A DNA stretch of 64,000 nucleotides from an uncultured Oscillospiraceae bacterium (lineage in GTDB: Bacteria > Bacillota > Clostridia > Oscillospirales > Oscillospiraceae), in contig CAJUKH010000030.1 in the NCBI GenBank assembly GCA_910587345.1, forward strand, positions 1 through 64,000, in the 5' to 3' direction. Shown in pieces: positions 41,701 to 50,791 of this stretch (the stretch's first letter is position 1; each line of letters opens with the position of its first letter). Both the position numbers and the translations under genes were made by a program. The notes beneath the pieces are model-generated. The model made no database searches, was not told where the DNA came from, and was given only the letters and a program-made list of their open reading frames with translations.

Positions 41701-43821
41701 ATGGAAAACCTGTTTTGGATCGGCTTTGTAGGCGCTGCGGTGGCGTTGGTTTTCGCCATTCTTCAGGCCCGCAAGGTCATGCAGTTCTCTGAGGGAACCG
41801 AGCTGATGCAGAAGATCGCATCCTCCATCCGTCAGGGAGCCAACGCTTATCTGAAGCGCCAGTACACCACAGTGGTGAAGATTTTTGTTGTGGTCTTCCT
41901 TCTGCTGTTGGGTCTGGCCTACACCGGGATGCTGGACAACTGGTATATCCCCTTCGCCTTCCTGACCGGCGGCATTTACTCCGCCCTCAGCGGCTTTATC
42001 GGGATGAAGATCGCCACCAACTCCAACGCCCGGACCGCCAACGCCGCTCACGAGAGCCTGAACCGGGGCCTGAACGTGGCCTTCTCCTCCGGCACCGTCA
42101 TGGGCTTCACCGTGGTAGGCCTGGGCCTGCTGGACGTGACGGTGTGGTTCCACATCCTGAAGTATGTGGCCGGCTATGACGCCGCCCAGATCGCCCAGAC
42201 TATGGTCATGTTCGGCATGGGCGCTTCCTTCATGGCCCTCTTCGCCCGTGTGGGCGGCGGTATCTTTACCAAGGCTGCCGACGTGGGCGCCGACCTGGTG
42301 GGCAAGGTGGAAGCCGGTATTCCCGAGGATGATCCCCGCAACCCTGCCACCATCGCCGACAACGTGGGCGACAACGTGGGCGACGTGGCCGGCATGGGCG
42401 CCGACCTTTACGAGTCCTATGTTGGCTCCATCCTGGCCACCTTTGCTCTGGGCGCTTCCGCCTACGCCGCCGACGGCCGGGGCTGGAACGCCATGCTGCT
42501 GCCTCTGGCCGTGGCCGTGGTGGGTGTGCTGTGTTCCCTGCTTGGCTCCTTCCTGGTGAAGACCGAAGAGAATGCCGACCAGCGTTCTTTGCTGAAGACT
42601 CTGCGGAAGGGCACCTATTCGGCCGCTCTGCTGGCCGCCATCGTGTCCGCCCCCCTGACCTACTTCCTCATGGGTTCCTTCGGCCCTTATATCTCCATTC
42701 TGGCCGGTCTGATCGCCGGCTGTGCCATCGGCTATTTCACCGAGTACTTTACCTCCGACACCTATAAGCCCACCCAGACTCTGGCCGACTCCACCGAGAC
42801 CGGCGCCGCCACCACCATCATCGGCGGATTGTCTCTGGGTATGAACTCCACCGCCGCCCCCATCATCATCACCTCCATCGCCATCATCGTGGCCTTTGTG
42901 GCGGCCGGCGGCTCTCTCAACACCGCCAATCAGGAATTGTACACCGCCAGCTTTGGCCGGGGCCTCTATGGTATCGGCATTGCCGCTGTGGGTATGCTCT
43001 CCACTCTGGGCATCACTCTGGCCACCGACGCTTACGGCCCCGTGGCCGATAACGCCGGCGGCATCGCTGAGATGAGCGGCCTGGGCGAAGAGGTTCGTAA
43101 CCGTACCGATGCCTTGGACTCTCTGGGCAACACCACCGCCGCCACCGGCAAGGGCTTCGCCATCGGCTCTGCCGCTCTGACCGCCCTGGCCCTGCTGGTG
43201 TCCTATGTGGACGTGGTGAAGACCAAGATCTCCGCCATTGACCTGGAGCTGACCAACCCCGCCGTGCTGGTGGGTATCTTCGTGGGCGCCATGCTCACCT
43301 TTGTCTTTGCCGCATTCACCATGTCCGGTGTGCAGCGGGCCGCCCAGTCCATCGTGGTGGAGGTCCGCCGTCAGTTTAAGGAGATCGCCGGCATCATGGA
43401 GGGCACCACCGACCCCGACTACGCCTCCTGTGTTGACCTGTGTACCCGGGGCGCTCTTCACGAGATGGTCGCTCCTTCCATTCTGGCCATCGTGATCCCC
43501 GTGCTCACCGGCCTTCTCCTTGGTCCCGAGGCCGTGATCGGCCTGCTGGGCGGCGTTACCGTCACCGGCTTCGCCATGGCTGTGTTCATGTCCAACGCCG
43601 GCGGCGCCTGGGACAACGCTAAGAAGTATATCGAAGGCGGCCATCTCGGCGGCAAGGGTTCTGATAACCACAAGGCCGCCGTCATCGGCGACACCGTGGG
43701 CGACCCCTTCAAGGACACCTCCGGTCCCGCTCTGAACATCCTCATCAAGCTGTGCTCCACCGTGTCCATCGTGTTCTCCACTTTGGTAGTCACCTGCAAC
43801 CTTCCCACTCTGCTGGGCTAA
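41701..43821 (+). CDS. hppA: Membrane-bound ion-pumping pyrophosphatase
   Basis: This 706-residue enzyme couples pyrophosphate hydrolysis to pumping of sodium or protons across the membrane. The substrate-binding stretch DVGADLVGKVEAGIPEDDPR and NPATIADNVGDNVGD near residues 195-230 is complete, and the second conserved Asp/Lys-rich block DNAKKYIEGG and GDTVGDPFKD lies near the end. About sixteen hydrophobic helices are visible. The alanine after GNTT marks the potassium-dependent subfamily. Sodium versus proton pumping cannot be settled by eye. GGAG lies before the ATG, and a promoter and a terminator frame the gene. Confidence 0.95.
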   Translation: MENLFWIGFVGAAVALVFAILQARKVMQFSEGTELMQKIASSIRQGANAYLKRQYTTVVKIFVVVFLLLLGLAYTGMLDNWYIPFAFLTGGIYSALSGFIGMKIATNSNARTANAAHESLNRGLNVAFSSGTVMGFTVVGLGLLDVTVWFHILKYVAGYDAAQIAQTMVMFGMGASFMALFARVGGGIFTKAADVGADLVGKVEAGIPEDDPRNPATIADNVGDNVGDVAGMGADLYESYVGSILATFALGASAYAADGRGWNAMLLPLAVAVVGVLCSLLGSFLVKTEENADQRSLLKTLRKGTYSAALLAAIVSAPLTYFLMGSFGPYISILAGLIAGCAIGYFTEYFTSDTYKPTQTLADSTETGAATTIIGGLSLGMNSTAAPIIITSIAIIVAFVAAGGSLNTANQELYTASFGRGLYGIGIAAVGMLSTLGITLATDAYGPVADNAGGIAEMSGLGEEVRNRTDALDSLGNTTAATGKGFAIGSAALTALALLVSYVDVVKTKISAIDLELTNPAVLVGIFVGAMLTFVFAAFTMSGVQRAAQSIVVEVRRQFKEIAGIMEGTTDPDYASCVDLCTRGALHEMVAPSILAIVIPVLTGLLLGPEAVIGLLGGVTVTGFAMAVFMSNAGGAWDNAKKYIEGGHLGGKGSDNHKAAVIGDTVGDPFKDTSGPALNILIKLCSTVSIVFSTLVVTCNLPTLLG

Positions 43822-43834
43822 GAATACCATAGCA

Positions 43835-43866
43835 AAAGGTGCGGTTCCTTTCGGGGCCGCACCTTT
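43835..43866 (+). terminator. Terminator of hppA
   Basis: A 14-bp stem with two G-T pairs (43835-43848 with 43853-43866) is followed by a T-run, 13 nt past the stop. Confidence 0.85.
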
Positions 43867-43951
43867 TTTTGCTGTCTAACCCCCGGTTGTGTACTTTATC
43901 CAAATTCCAACCTCCCTTTTTGTTGCTTCTGCGGAATTGTGTGTTATCCAC

Positions 43952-43980
43952 TTGACAGATAGATTAAGGTGCTGTATTAT
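43952..43980 (+). promoter_or_regulatory. Promoter of the gene at 44047
   Basis: TTGACA (43952-43957) and TATTAT (43975-43980) are 17 nt apart, 66 bp before the start codon. Confidence 0.75.
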
Positions 43981-44046
43981 AAAGATACTTAATCAACAAA
44001 CCTCCGGAGTATCCCAGCGCATACTGCAAAATGGAGGGACACTATT

Positions 44047-44706
44047 ATGATTTACTATCTGCAATCCTGTTCCTATCCTTACGCTGGAGGCGACGAGCGC
44101 TCCAATGAGAAAATTCGGGACTACCTCTTTTCCAAGGGGATTTTCATCTGTGGCTGCTGCCATTACAGTCAGGGGCTGTTCCGGGAAGGGGATACCGTGC
44201 TGATGATCTGCTCCAACTGCGCTGAGGTCACACTGGAGAACTCCCCCCAAGTCAAGGTGGAGGGTCTTTACTCCTATCTGGCCAACGACCCGGATTTCCC
44301 CTGGCCCGATTACGGCGGGGAAGAGATGGTCCTTCAGGATTCCGCCGGCTTTTGGGAGTTTCCTCAGATGATGGCCGACGTGCGGACCTGCCTTACCAAA
44401 ATGAACATTCGGGTGGTGGAGCTGCCCGAGCCGGAGCGTCTTGCCAACTGCGCCTTTGACGGCGCCAAGCCCTATGCGCCTCCCTCCCCGCGGAAGCGGA
44501 AGATGGCCCCCCTTCGGATGGGGGCTGCCGCAAAAGCCGTCCTTCCTGTCCCGGACGGAGGCATCCTCCCCTTGATGGAGGCCCGTGCCCCCCTTTACAC
44601 CACCGACCGGGTGGCGGTCTACTCCTGGTCCGCCGGCAGAGGGGTGGAGATGGCGGGCAAAACCGCCGTCCATATCCTGAAGCTCCTGACCCATGACCTA
44701 CCTTAA
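44047..44706 (+). CDS. Cysteine-rich protein of unknown function
   Basis: The 219-residue soluble protein begins MIYYLQSCSYPYAGGDERSN and contains a CGCCHYSQG cluster near residue 37 and CSNCAE near residue 56, which could bind a metal or iron-sulfur cluster. A basic linker (PYAPPSPRKRKM) splits it from a C-terminal domain with YTTDRVAVYSWSAGRG. I recognise no family. It has its own promoter and a terminator 35 nt after the stop, so it appears to be a single-gene unit. Confidence 0.6.
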   Translation: MIYYLQSCSYPYAGGDERSNEKIRDYLFSKGIFICGCCHYSQGLFREGDTVLMICSNCAEVTLENSPQVKVEGLYSYLANDPDFPWPDYGGEEMVLQDSAGFWEFPQMMADVRTCLTKMNIRVVELPEPERLANCAFDGAKPYAPPSPRKRKMAPLRMGAAAKAVLPVPDGGILPLMEARAPLYTTDRVAVYSWSAGRGVEMAGKTAVHILKLLTHDLP

Positions 44707-44740
44707 AATTTGACATTCCTCCCTTTTCTTTTTATGGAAG

Positions 44741-44768
44741 CGCTCTGCCCCGGGCCTGGGGCAGAGCG
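44741..44768 (+). terminator. Terminator of the gene at 44047
   Basis: An 11-bp perfect GC-rich stem (44741-44751 with 44758-44768) is followed by a short T-run. Confidence 0.75.
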
Positions 44769-44881
44769 TTTCCGTCTTTTTCCTTCCCAGAAATTCTCAC
44801 CGAAAAATCCCCCACTTCCCGTTGACGGCGGAAGGTCGAATCAGGTAGAATATTGGGGAATCCCACCGAAAAGGAGTCCCC

Positions 44882-46363
44882 ATGAAAAAACTGATTTCTC
44901 TCTTCTGCGCCCTTGCCCTGATGGCCTGGGTCCCGCCCGCCGCCCATGCCGCCGGCCAGGAAAACCAGGTCCAGGCAGCCTTTCACAATGAACAGACCGG
45001 CCGGTACGAATCCCCGGTCTCCAGCCGGGTGGTCACCCTCACCTTTGAAGGGGCGCCCATGGAACTGGATGTACCCGCCCTGATCCGTACGGTGGACGGC
45101 GACGGCCGGACCATGGTCCCCGTCCGTCCCATCGCCGAAGCCCTTGGGGCGGAGGTCCTCTGGTTACAGGAGGAACGACAGGTCCATATCCTGCGGGATG
45201 AGGAGAAGCTGGTCCTCACATTAGGCTCCCCCACCGCCCTGGTCAACGGTCGGGAGGTCTCCCTTCCCGGCGGCGTCAGCGCCGATGTGGCCCGGCTGGG
45301 GGAGGCTGAGCGGACCATGGTCCCCCTTCGCTTCGTCTCGGAGCAGTTGGGGGCCAAAGTCACCTGGGACAACGATGCCTATGCCGCCCACGTCACCCTT
45401 CCCGAACCCCTTCCCAGCGGCCGTCTCACCGCCATTGAAGCCGATGATAAGGCCCAGAGCGTTATTCTCTATTTGAATGAGGCCCCCCGCTACAAAGTCA
45501 CCGACCTGGGAGACCGGGTGGCCATCGACCTTTTTGACTTTGTGATGGAAGAGACCCCCAACGGGCGGCTGACTCCCCGGGAAAATCCCGTCATTGACGC
45601 CGTCCGCTGGGCAAGGCATGACCGGAGCCTCTACCCCGACCGCAGCTATACCACCCGGGTGGTGCTGGACCTGGCCGAAGGCTGTGTTTTCGGCGCCCAC
45701 GTCACCGTGGCCGGAGATGCCAACCTCTACGCCGTGGTGGTCACCACCCACCCGCCTCACACCGGGGCGGACCTTCCCGCCGGCCCCGGTGCGGACTTTG
45801 ACCCCACCGCCTTCACTGTGGCTCTGGATGCCGGACATGGCGGCTCCGCCTCGGGAGCCGTCTATGAGGAGATCATGGAGAAGGACATCACCCTCCCCAT
45901 CACCCTCCGGGCGGCGGAGCTTTTGGAGGAGAAGGGCTACAATGTGGTCCTTACCCGCTCGGAGGATGTGTATATGGACCTGTATGACCGCTGTACGGTG
46001 GCCAACAACATGGGGGCCGACATCTTTGTCTCCATCCACGCCAACGCCAGCGTCACCAATTTGGACTTTGAGGGCACCTTTACCTACTCCTATCCCGAAA
46101 GTGTGGAGGGAGAGCGGCTGGCCGGCTTTATCCAGCAAAGCGTGGTGGATGCCGCAGACTCCATAGACCGGGGGCTTTTGACCAACGACTATGTGGTCCT
46201 GCGGGAGACCTATATGCCCGCCGCCCTGCTGGAGACCGGCTTCATGTCCTGCCACCGGGAGCTGGAACGGCTCATTCAGCCCGAGTATCAGGAACGTCTT
46301 GCCCAGGGTGTGGCCCGGGGGATCGAAGCCTATCTGGCCACCCTGCCCTCAAAAGTACGCTGA
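44882..46363 (+). CDS. N-acetylmuramoyl-L-alanine amidase with stalk and AMIN-like domains
   Basis: The 493-residue exported protein has a signal (MKKLISLFCALALMAW then PAAHA). A copper amine oxidase-like stalk domain (about 50-170; TMVPVRPIAEALGAEV and TMVPLRFVSEQLGAKV) is followed by an AMIN-like region (180-290). The zinc amidase_3 domain near 313-485 has ALDAGHGGS, a zinc-binding Glu in YEEIMEKD, SIHANAS and LLETGFMS, so the metal and catalytic residues are complete. It should cleave the peptide from MurNAc in the cell wall. GGAG precedes the ATG and a terminator follows. Confidence 0.92.
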   Translation: MKKLISLFCALALMAWVPPAAHAAGQENQVQAAFHNEQTGRYESPVSSRVVTLTFEGAPMELDVPALIRTVDGDGRTMVPVRPIAEALGAEVLWLQEERQVHILRDEEKLVLTLGSPTALVNGREVSLPGGVSADVARLGEAERTMVPLRFVSEQLGAKVTWDNDAYAAHVTLPEPLPSGRLTAIEADDKAQSVILYLNEAPRYKVTDLGDRVAIDLFDFVMEETPNGRLTPRENPVIDAVRWARHDRSLYPDRSYTTRVVLDLAEGCVFGAHVTVAGDANLYAVVVTTHPPHTGADLPAGPGADFDPTAFTVALDAGHGGSASGAVYEEIMEKDITLPITLRAAELLEEKGYNVVLTRSEDVYMDLYDRCTVANNMGADIFVSIHANASVTNLDFEGTFTYSYPESVEGERLAGFIQQSVVDAADSIDRGLLTNDYVVLRETYMPAALLETGFMSCHRELERLIQPEYQERLAQGVARGIEAYLATLPSKVR

Positions 46364-46378
46364 CCCTACCCAAACCAG

Positions 46379-46407
46379 ACGGACAGGAGGATACCCCTCC
46401 TGTCCGT
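46379..46407 (+). terminator. Terminator of the amidase gene
   Basis: A 12-bp perfect stem (46379-46390 with 46396-46407) is followed by TTTTTT. Confidence 0.88.
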
Positions 46408-46417
46408 TTTTTCTTAA

Positions 46418-46488
46418 ACTATCAGAATAGTATTGACAAAGTCTTACTACTGTGATAGTATATGTACCGTAAACTATTGCAATAGTTT
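46418..46488 (+). promoter_or_regulatory. Promoter with three BlaI/MecI-type operators
   Basis: Three ACTAT-centred dyads are visible: 46418-46431, 46445-46460 and a perfect 18-bp palindrome AAACTATTGCAATAGTTT at 46471-46488. TTGACA (46433-46438) and TAGTAT (46456-46461), 17 nt apart, lie between and within them. The BlaI-type protein encoded just downstream should repress its own operon from these sites. Confidence 0.85.
46433..46461 (+). promoter_or_regulatory. Core promoter of the BlaI/BlaR1-type operon
   Basis: TTGACA (46433-46438) and TAGTAT (46456-46461) are 17 nt apart. The -10 element lies within the second operator dyad, so repressor binding should block polymerase directly. Confidence 0.7.
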
Positions 46489-46506
46489 CAGAAAGGATCT
46501 GATGGC

Positions 46507-46878
46507 ATGGCAATCAAACTCTTCGATTCGGAACTGAAAGTCATGGACATTCTCTGGCGGAAGGGAGACCAGACCGCCAAGCAGATCGCCGACCTGCTGC
46601 GGGAAGAGACCGGCTGGAACGTGAATACCACCTACACCGTCATCAAAAAGTGTGTAGCCAAGGGGGCCATTCAGCGAACGGAACCCAACTTTCTCTGCCA
46701 CCCCCTTCTTCCCAAGACGGAGGTGCAAAAGGCGGAGACCGATGAACTGATCGGAAAACTTTTTGACGGCTCCGCCGACAAGCTGTTTTCCGCTCTTCTG
46801 GGCCGGAAAAAGCTGACGGCGGAACAGCTGACCGCTTTGAAGGAGATCGTGGGCGATCTGGATGAGGTGGAGCCATGA
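46507..46878 (+). CDS. BlaI/MecI-family repressor
   Basis: The 123-residue protein has the BlaI winged helix: LFDSELKVMDILWRKGDQTA, then NVNTTYTVIKKCVAKGAI, the recognition helix. A C-terminal dimerisation helix pair follows, containing the region where such repressors are cleaved. It should bind the three dyads upstream and be inactivated when the downstream M56 receptor protein is triggered. It overlaps that gene by 4 nt. No beta-lactamase gene is next to it, so the regulated target may be elsewhere. Confidence 0.92.
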   Translation: MAIKLFDSELKVMDILWRKGDQTAKQIADLLREETGWNVNTTYTVIKKCVAKGAIQRTEPNFLCHPLLPKTEVQKAETDELIGKLFDGSADKLFSALLGRKKLTAEQLTALKEIVGDLDEVEP

Positions 46879-48932
46879 GCCTTTGGGAAATGAGCCTTAC
46901 CGGCTCTGTCCTTATTCTGGTCATCCTGACCCTTCGGGCGCTGACCCTCCACCGGCTTCCCAAGGCCACCTTTCTGGCCCTGTGGGGGGTTGCGGCGGTG
47001 CGGCTTCTGGTACCCTATACCCTGCCCTCCCCCTTCAGCGTCTATTCTCTGGCCCTGCGGCCTCATGCCCCGGCGGTCCCCGTCTCTGTGACGGAAAATC
47101 TCCTTCCCGCCCCGGGTACAGCCCCTCTGCCCGGCGGGACCACCGTCTCTCCCGTCGGTCCCGCCGCCCCTTCCGGGCCTGACCTTCCATCCCTTCTCTG
47201 GCTGGCGGGAATGTTGGTCTGCGGCGGGTTCTTCCTGCTGACCTACCTTCGCTACCGGCGGCTTTTCCGGGAATCTCTGCCCGTTCAAAGGGAGGATATC
47301 AGCCGGTGGCTGGCGGACCATCCGCTGCTGCGGACCGTCTCCGTCCGCCGCTCCGACCGGGTCTCCACCCCTTTGACCTACGGCATCCTTCGTCCGGTGA
47401 TCCTTTTGCCGGACGCCGCCTGCCGGGAGGACTGGAACACCCTTTGCTGTATTCTCGCCCATGAATATACCCACATCCGCCTTCTGGATGCCGCCATCAA
47501 GCCGGTATTCATCGCCGCCGCCTGCGTTCACTGGTTCAACCCGCTGGTCTGGGGCATGTTCACTCTGGTCAACCGGGATATAGAGCTTCGCTGTGACGAG
47601 GCGGTCCTCCGCCTTTTTGGCAGCCGGCACAGATCTTTTTATGCCACGGCCCTCCTCCGTATGGAGGCGGCCAGAAGCGGCCTTCTGCCGCTTTTCAGCA
47701 GCTTCAGCAAAAACCACATGGAAGAAAGGATCATTGCAATTATGAAACCAAAAAAGACCTCCCGAACCGCTCTGCTTTTGGGGGCGGCATTGGTCGTCAG
47801 CATCACCACCGCCTTCGCCACCTCCGGTGAAACACCGGAACAGCGGGACATGGCCCTGAACGCCGGTACCGTCTTTAAGGACCAGAGCATGATGTCCTAT
47901 ACCGACCCGGACGGCGTCACCCATTACAGCACCGACGGAGGCAAGACCTTTGTCCCCATGACCGACGCCGAGTTTGAAGCCGCCTATCCCACCCCCAAGG
48001 TGGTATGGTGGACCTACGAGGACTACGCCGCCTGGCTGGAGGAGGAAAAGATCGCTCTCCAAGACATGATCGGTGAAAAGGGCTGGACCGGCGGCCGTGG
48101 GGAGTTCATCTGGGATCAGGCTATGGTGGACGAGACCATCGCCCTCTATGAAAGCATTCTGGAGGACATTAAAAACGGGGTCCTGGTCTCCCGCAGCGTG
48201 GACGGCAGCGAGGATACCATGCTGGCCATGGGTTGGGAGGGCCCTCTCTCCACCCGGGAGTCCCCCGCCACCGCCGCCGACTTCAAGGACTATGAGCCTT
48301 ACGGCCTCACCTTCGATGAGACAAGCAAGACCCTCTCCTACAACGGAAAACGGGTCCGTTACTTCTTCGATGGCGCCGAGGTGGAGCCGGGCGGCTATGC
48401 CATCCGGCTGGAGTACACCGATCCGGAGAAGAAGGGGGACATCGACCTTCACACCGTCCGCCAGCGGGTGGACAACAAGGACGGCAGTTATGACCTTATG
48501 GGGCCTCTTACCGGGCTGGAACCCTACTCTCAGGCGGAGTTTGACGCCCGGCAGTTTCTCCCCGCCTTCCTTCAGGCCGTGATCGTTATGGAGGAGGATA
48601 AAGCGGCGGGAGATACCGTCAGCCAGTCGGGTCCCGCCGTTCAGGCCGAGGCCACCGGCAGCGCCGCCAGCGACAGCGCCCCCACCGGCAGGACCTTGGC
48701 CCAGATTTTCGCCTCCTATGAGGTCTACGGCCTCACCTATAAAGAGGCCGTGACCGGCAATGGTGCAGAGCGAAATCTCTTCTACAACGGCCAGCCGGTC
48801 CGCTCCTTTGGGGATGTGTCCCCCTCCGGCTCCGCCTTCTCCTTCACCTCCACCGATCCTGAAGGCATTCAGGTACGGACCGTGTACAACGAAAGCGGAG
48901 AATTGGTCGGTATCGAGCCTGTTGCCGCCTGA
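46875..48932 (+). CDS. M56-family (BlaR1-like) metallopeptidase with a long extracellular region
   Basis: The 685-residue membrane protein has N-terminal helices (about 7-25, 34-52 and 105-125). The zinc peptidase motif is HEYTH near residue 197, with a distal ELRCDE. A further helix lies near 298-315, and about 370 residues follow outside the cell. That outer part has no penicillin-binding-protein signature that I can see; instead it holds repeated beta-rich segments (DYEPYGLTFDETSKTLSYNG and SYEVYGLTYKEA, a duplicated unit). It should sense an envelope signal and inactivate the BlaI-type repressor, with which it overlaps by 4 nt. Confidence 0.88.
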   Translation: MSLWEMSLTGSVLILVILTLRALTLHRLPKATFLALWGVAAVRLLVPYTLPSPFSVYSLALRPHAPAVPVSVTENLLPAPGTAPLPGGTTVSPVGPAAPSGPDLPSLLWLAGMLVCGGFFLLTYLRYRRLFRESLPVQREDISRWLADHPLLRTVSVRRSDRVSTPLTYGILRPVILLPDAACREDWNTLCCILAHEYTHIRLLDAAIKPVFIAAACVHWFNPLVWGMFTLVNRDIELRCDEAVLRLFGSRHRSFYATALLRMEAARSGLLPLFSSFSKNHMEERIIAIMKPKKTSRTALLLGAALVVSITTAFATSGETPEQRDMALNAGTVFKDQSMMSYTDPDGVTHYSTDGGKTFVPMTDAEFEAAYPTPKVVWWTYEDYAAWLEEEKIALQDMIGEKGWTGGRGEFIWDQAMVDETIALYESILEDIKNGVLVSRSVDGSEDTMLAMGWEGPLSTRESPATAADFKDYEPYGLTFDETSKTLSYNGKRVRYFFDGAEVEPGGYAIRLEYTDPEKKGDIDLHTVRQRVDNKDGSYDLMGPLTGLEPYSQAEFDARQFLPAFLQAVIVMEEDKAAGDTVSQSGPAVQAEATGSAASDSAPTGRTLAQIFASYEVYGLTYKEAVTGNGAERNLFYNGQPVRSFGDVSPSGSAFSFTSTDPEGIQVRTVYNESGELVGIEPVAA

Positions 48933-48953
48933 TTTCAAGCCTATTATGCAGAG

Positions 48954-48983
48954 AACCGCCGGTGACGGATGTCACCGGCGGTT
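48954..48983. terminator. Bidirectional terminator
   Basis: A 13-bp perfect stem (48954-48966 with 48971-48983) lies between the M56 gene and the convergent acetyltransferase, with T-rich sequence on the right. Confidence 0.85.
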
Positions 48984-48986
48984 TTT

Positions 48987-49421
48987 TCAGTTCCGCTCCA
49001 TGATACAGCGGGTCTCTCCCACAGTTTCCGTGATTTGAAATCCCATCCGCTCATACAGGCGGATGGCTCCGGCGTTTCGGGAAAACACATACAGGAACAA
49101 AGGCCCTGTCGCCCTTTGGATGCAGTCTTTCAGTGCCCGGGTGCCTATGCCCCTCCCCCGATAGGGCGGAAGGATATAAAAGTCATCCAGTTCGGTCTTT
49201 TCCGCTCCGGGGATCAGGTGGTAATAGCCCGCCACCGTTCCCCCCAGACAGATGCGGGTATATTCCTCCACCCTCTTTTCCAGCTTTCGCTCTGTCCAGG
49301 CCAGAACGGTGGCATAGTCAATGGCCTCCACATTCTCATACCTGTCGATCAGAGCCTTATTCAAGGCAAACAGGACCTCCCTGTCCTCCGGACGGGCCGG
49401 CACATAAGTGATAGGCTCCAC
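48987..49421 (-). CDS. GNAT-family N-acetyltransferase
   Basis: The 144-residue protein has the GNAT motif A ILPPYRGRGIGTRAL near residue 83, which binds acetyl-CoA, and the motif B region NAGAIRLYERMGFQITE. It transfers acetyl from acetyl-CoA to an unknown amine. It begins 2 nt after the stop of the PLP decarboxylase gene, so the two are co-transcribed, and acetylation of a decarboxylase product is possible but speculative. Confidence 0.88.
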   Translation of the reverse strand: MEPITYVPARPEDREVLFALNKALIDRYENVEAIDYATVLAWTERKLEKRVEEYTRICLGGTVAGYYHLIPGAEKTELDDFYILPPYRGRGIGTRALKDCIQRATGPLFLYVFSRNAGAIRLYERMGFQITETVGETRCIMERN

Positions 49422-49423
49422 CC

Positions 49424-50653
49424 CTATTCCTCCAATCCCTCCAAAATTTCCCCTTTGACCGTCAAAAACAGCTCCGCCGGCGGGGTTTGGCCGGAAAACT
49501 GCGTGGGAGAGAGGACGGCGGCATAGCTGCCGGCGTTGGTGACGGCCACCCCATCCCCCACCTCCACCCGGGGAAGAGTGACCCCTTGGGCCATCACATC
49601 CGTGGCGGTGCAGAGGTTGCCCACCAGCGTTACAGTCTCCTCCTCCCGCTCGTCAGCCGTCAAAGGGCAGAACCCAAACGCATCCGGAGCGGTGAACAGC
49701 GGCTCGCTTCCCTTGGGTTTCTCTTCGGCGGCATAGCTCATCACAAGCCGGGCCAGGGAGGGGCGGATGAAACCGTTGAGTGTGTTTTTCAGCACCACAT
49801 AGGTAACGCCCCGGGACACCTTTTTATCCACCACTTTGGTCACATATACTCCGCTTTTCCCCACGGCGTAGCGGCCCACTTCAATGAGGATGCGGATGCC
49901 CGGCAGCCGGGAGCGGAAACGCTCCATCAGCTCCCTTACCCTCTCTCCCAGCCCGGCCGTGTCCAGAGCCGTATCCGTAAGGGCATAGGGAAGTCCGATG
50001 CCGGAACCCATATTGAGAAAGGCCAGCGGCCTGCCCAGAGCGGTCTGGAAGCGTTCGGCCAGTTCAAACAGAGATTCATAATAACGCCCCAGCAGGCCGG
50101 CATCCAGCACCTGACTTCGCATATGGACGTGAAGGCCCACCACCTCCACATTGGAAAGGGCCATCCACTCTGGAAGGACCGCCATGGCCCGGTCCTCATC
50201 GATACCGAACTTGGACGGTCCCCCCTCCCCGCCGCCAAAACCAAAGCCCGGGTTGAGCCGCACTCCGATCTTCGCCGTTACTCCCGCTGCCGCTGCCGTC
50301 TTTTGGATGCGCTCCACCTCGGAAATACTGTCGGCAATAAGTACGCACCGGCCAAGAGCGGCGGAAATATCCTTTTCCGTCTTCCCCGGGGCGGAATAAT
50401 AAATGTTCTCCGCCTCCAGTCCCTGCTCCCGGGCCAACAGGACCTCTCCCAAGCTGGCGGCATCCGCTCCAAAGCCCTCTTCAAAAACACTTCTCACCAC
50501 CAAACGATGGGGGTTGCATTTGATGGAGTAGAGAAACTCCACCCCGGGAAGATCCTTCTTCAGCCGGCGGGTATGCTCTCGTATCACCTCTTCGTCATAG
50601 AGATAAAAGCTGTCATAGTCCCGCAACAGCTCCATCAGCGTCTCTTTTTTCAT
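49424..50653 (-). CDS. PLP-dependent decarboxylase of the LysA/ornithine decarboxylase fold
   Basis: The 409-residue enzyme has the fold III alanine racemase-type barrel. The PLP lysine lies in YSIKCNP near residue 44. Further motifs are NPGFGFGGGEGG with SKFGID, HVHMRSQ, the glycine loop NMGSGIGLP and EVGRYAVG, with the catalytic cysteine-type motif GNLCTATDV near the end. It removes a carboxyl group from an amino-acid substrate; diaminopimelate, ornithine or related compounds are all possible. The ATG at 50653 follows GGAAGGGAAGG; the open frame upstream is spurious. It is co-transcribed with the GNAT gene. Confidence 0.85.
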   Translation of the reverse strand: MKKETLMELLRDYDSFYLYDEEVIREHTRRLKKDLPGVEFLYSIKCNPHRLVVRSVFEEGFGADAASLGEVLLAREQGLEAENIYYSAPGKTEKDISAALGRCVLIADSISEVERIQKTAAAAGVTAKIGVRLNPGFGFGGGEGGPSKFGIDEDRAMAVLPEWMALSNVEVVGLHVHMRSQVLDAGLLGRYYESLFELAERFQTALGRPLAFLNMGSGIGLPYALTDTALDTAGLGERVRELMERFRSRLPGIRILIEVGRYAVGKSGVYVTKVVDKKVSRGVTYVVLKNTLNGFIRPSLARLVMSYAAEEKPKGSEPLFTAPDAFGFCPLTADEREEETVTLVGNLCTATDVMAQGVTLPRVEVGDGVAVTNAGSYAAVLSPTQFSGQTPPAELFLTVKGEILEGLEE

Positions 50654-50791
50654 GCCCTTCCCTTCCTTTCGCAAAATAGTGCCTTTCCATGCCATTTTAC
50701 CACATTTCTCGCAAAATTCACCTCTTTTTCCGTATTGTCCCAAAGGGGCAAATATGATATGATAGGAAAAAACACACAAGGAGGGACCGTT

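Noticed and set aside
41650..43830. A long open frame on the minus strand opposite hppA, giving a His/Gly-rich protein of over 700 residues
   Set aside because: It mirrors the codon bias of hppA (few stops in GC-rich DNA), has no domain and no ribosome binding site, while hppA itself is certain.
46671..48938. A long minus-strand open frame opposite the BlaI/M56 genes
   Set aside because: It is the shadow of a GC-rich gene pair whose motifs, operators and overlap are clear. The protein has no recognisable domain.
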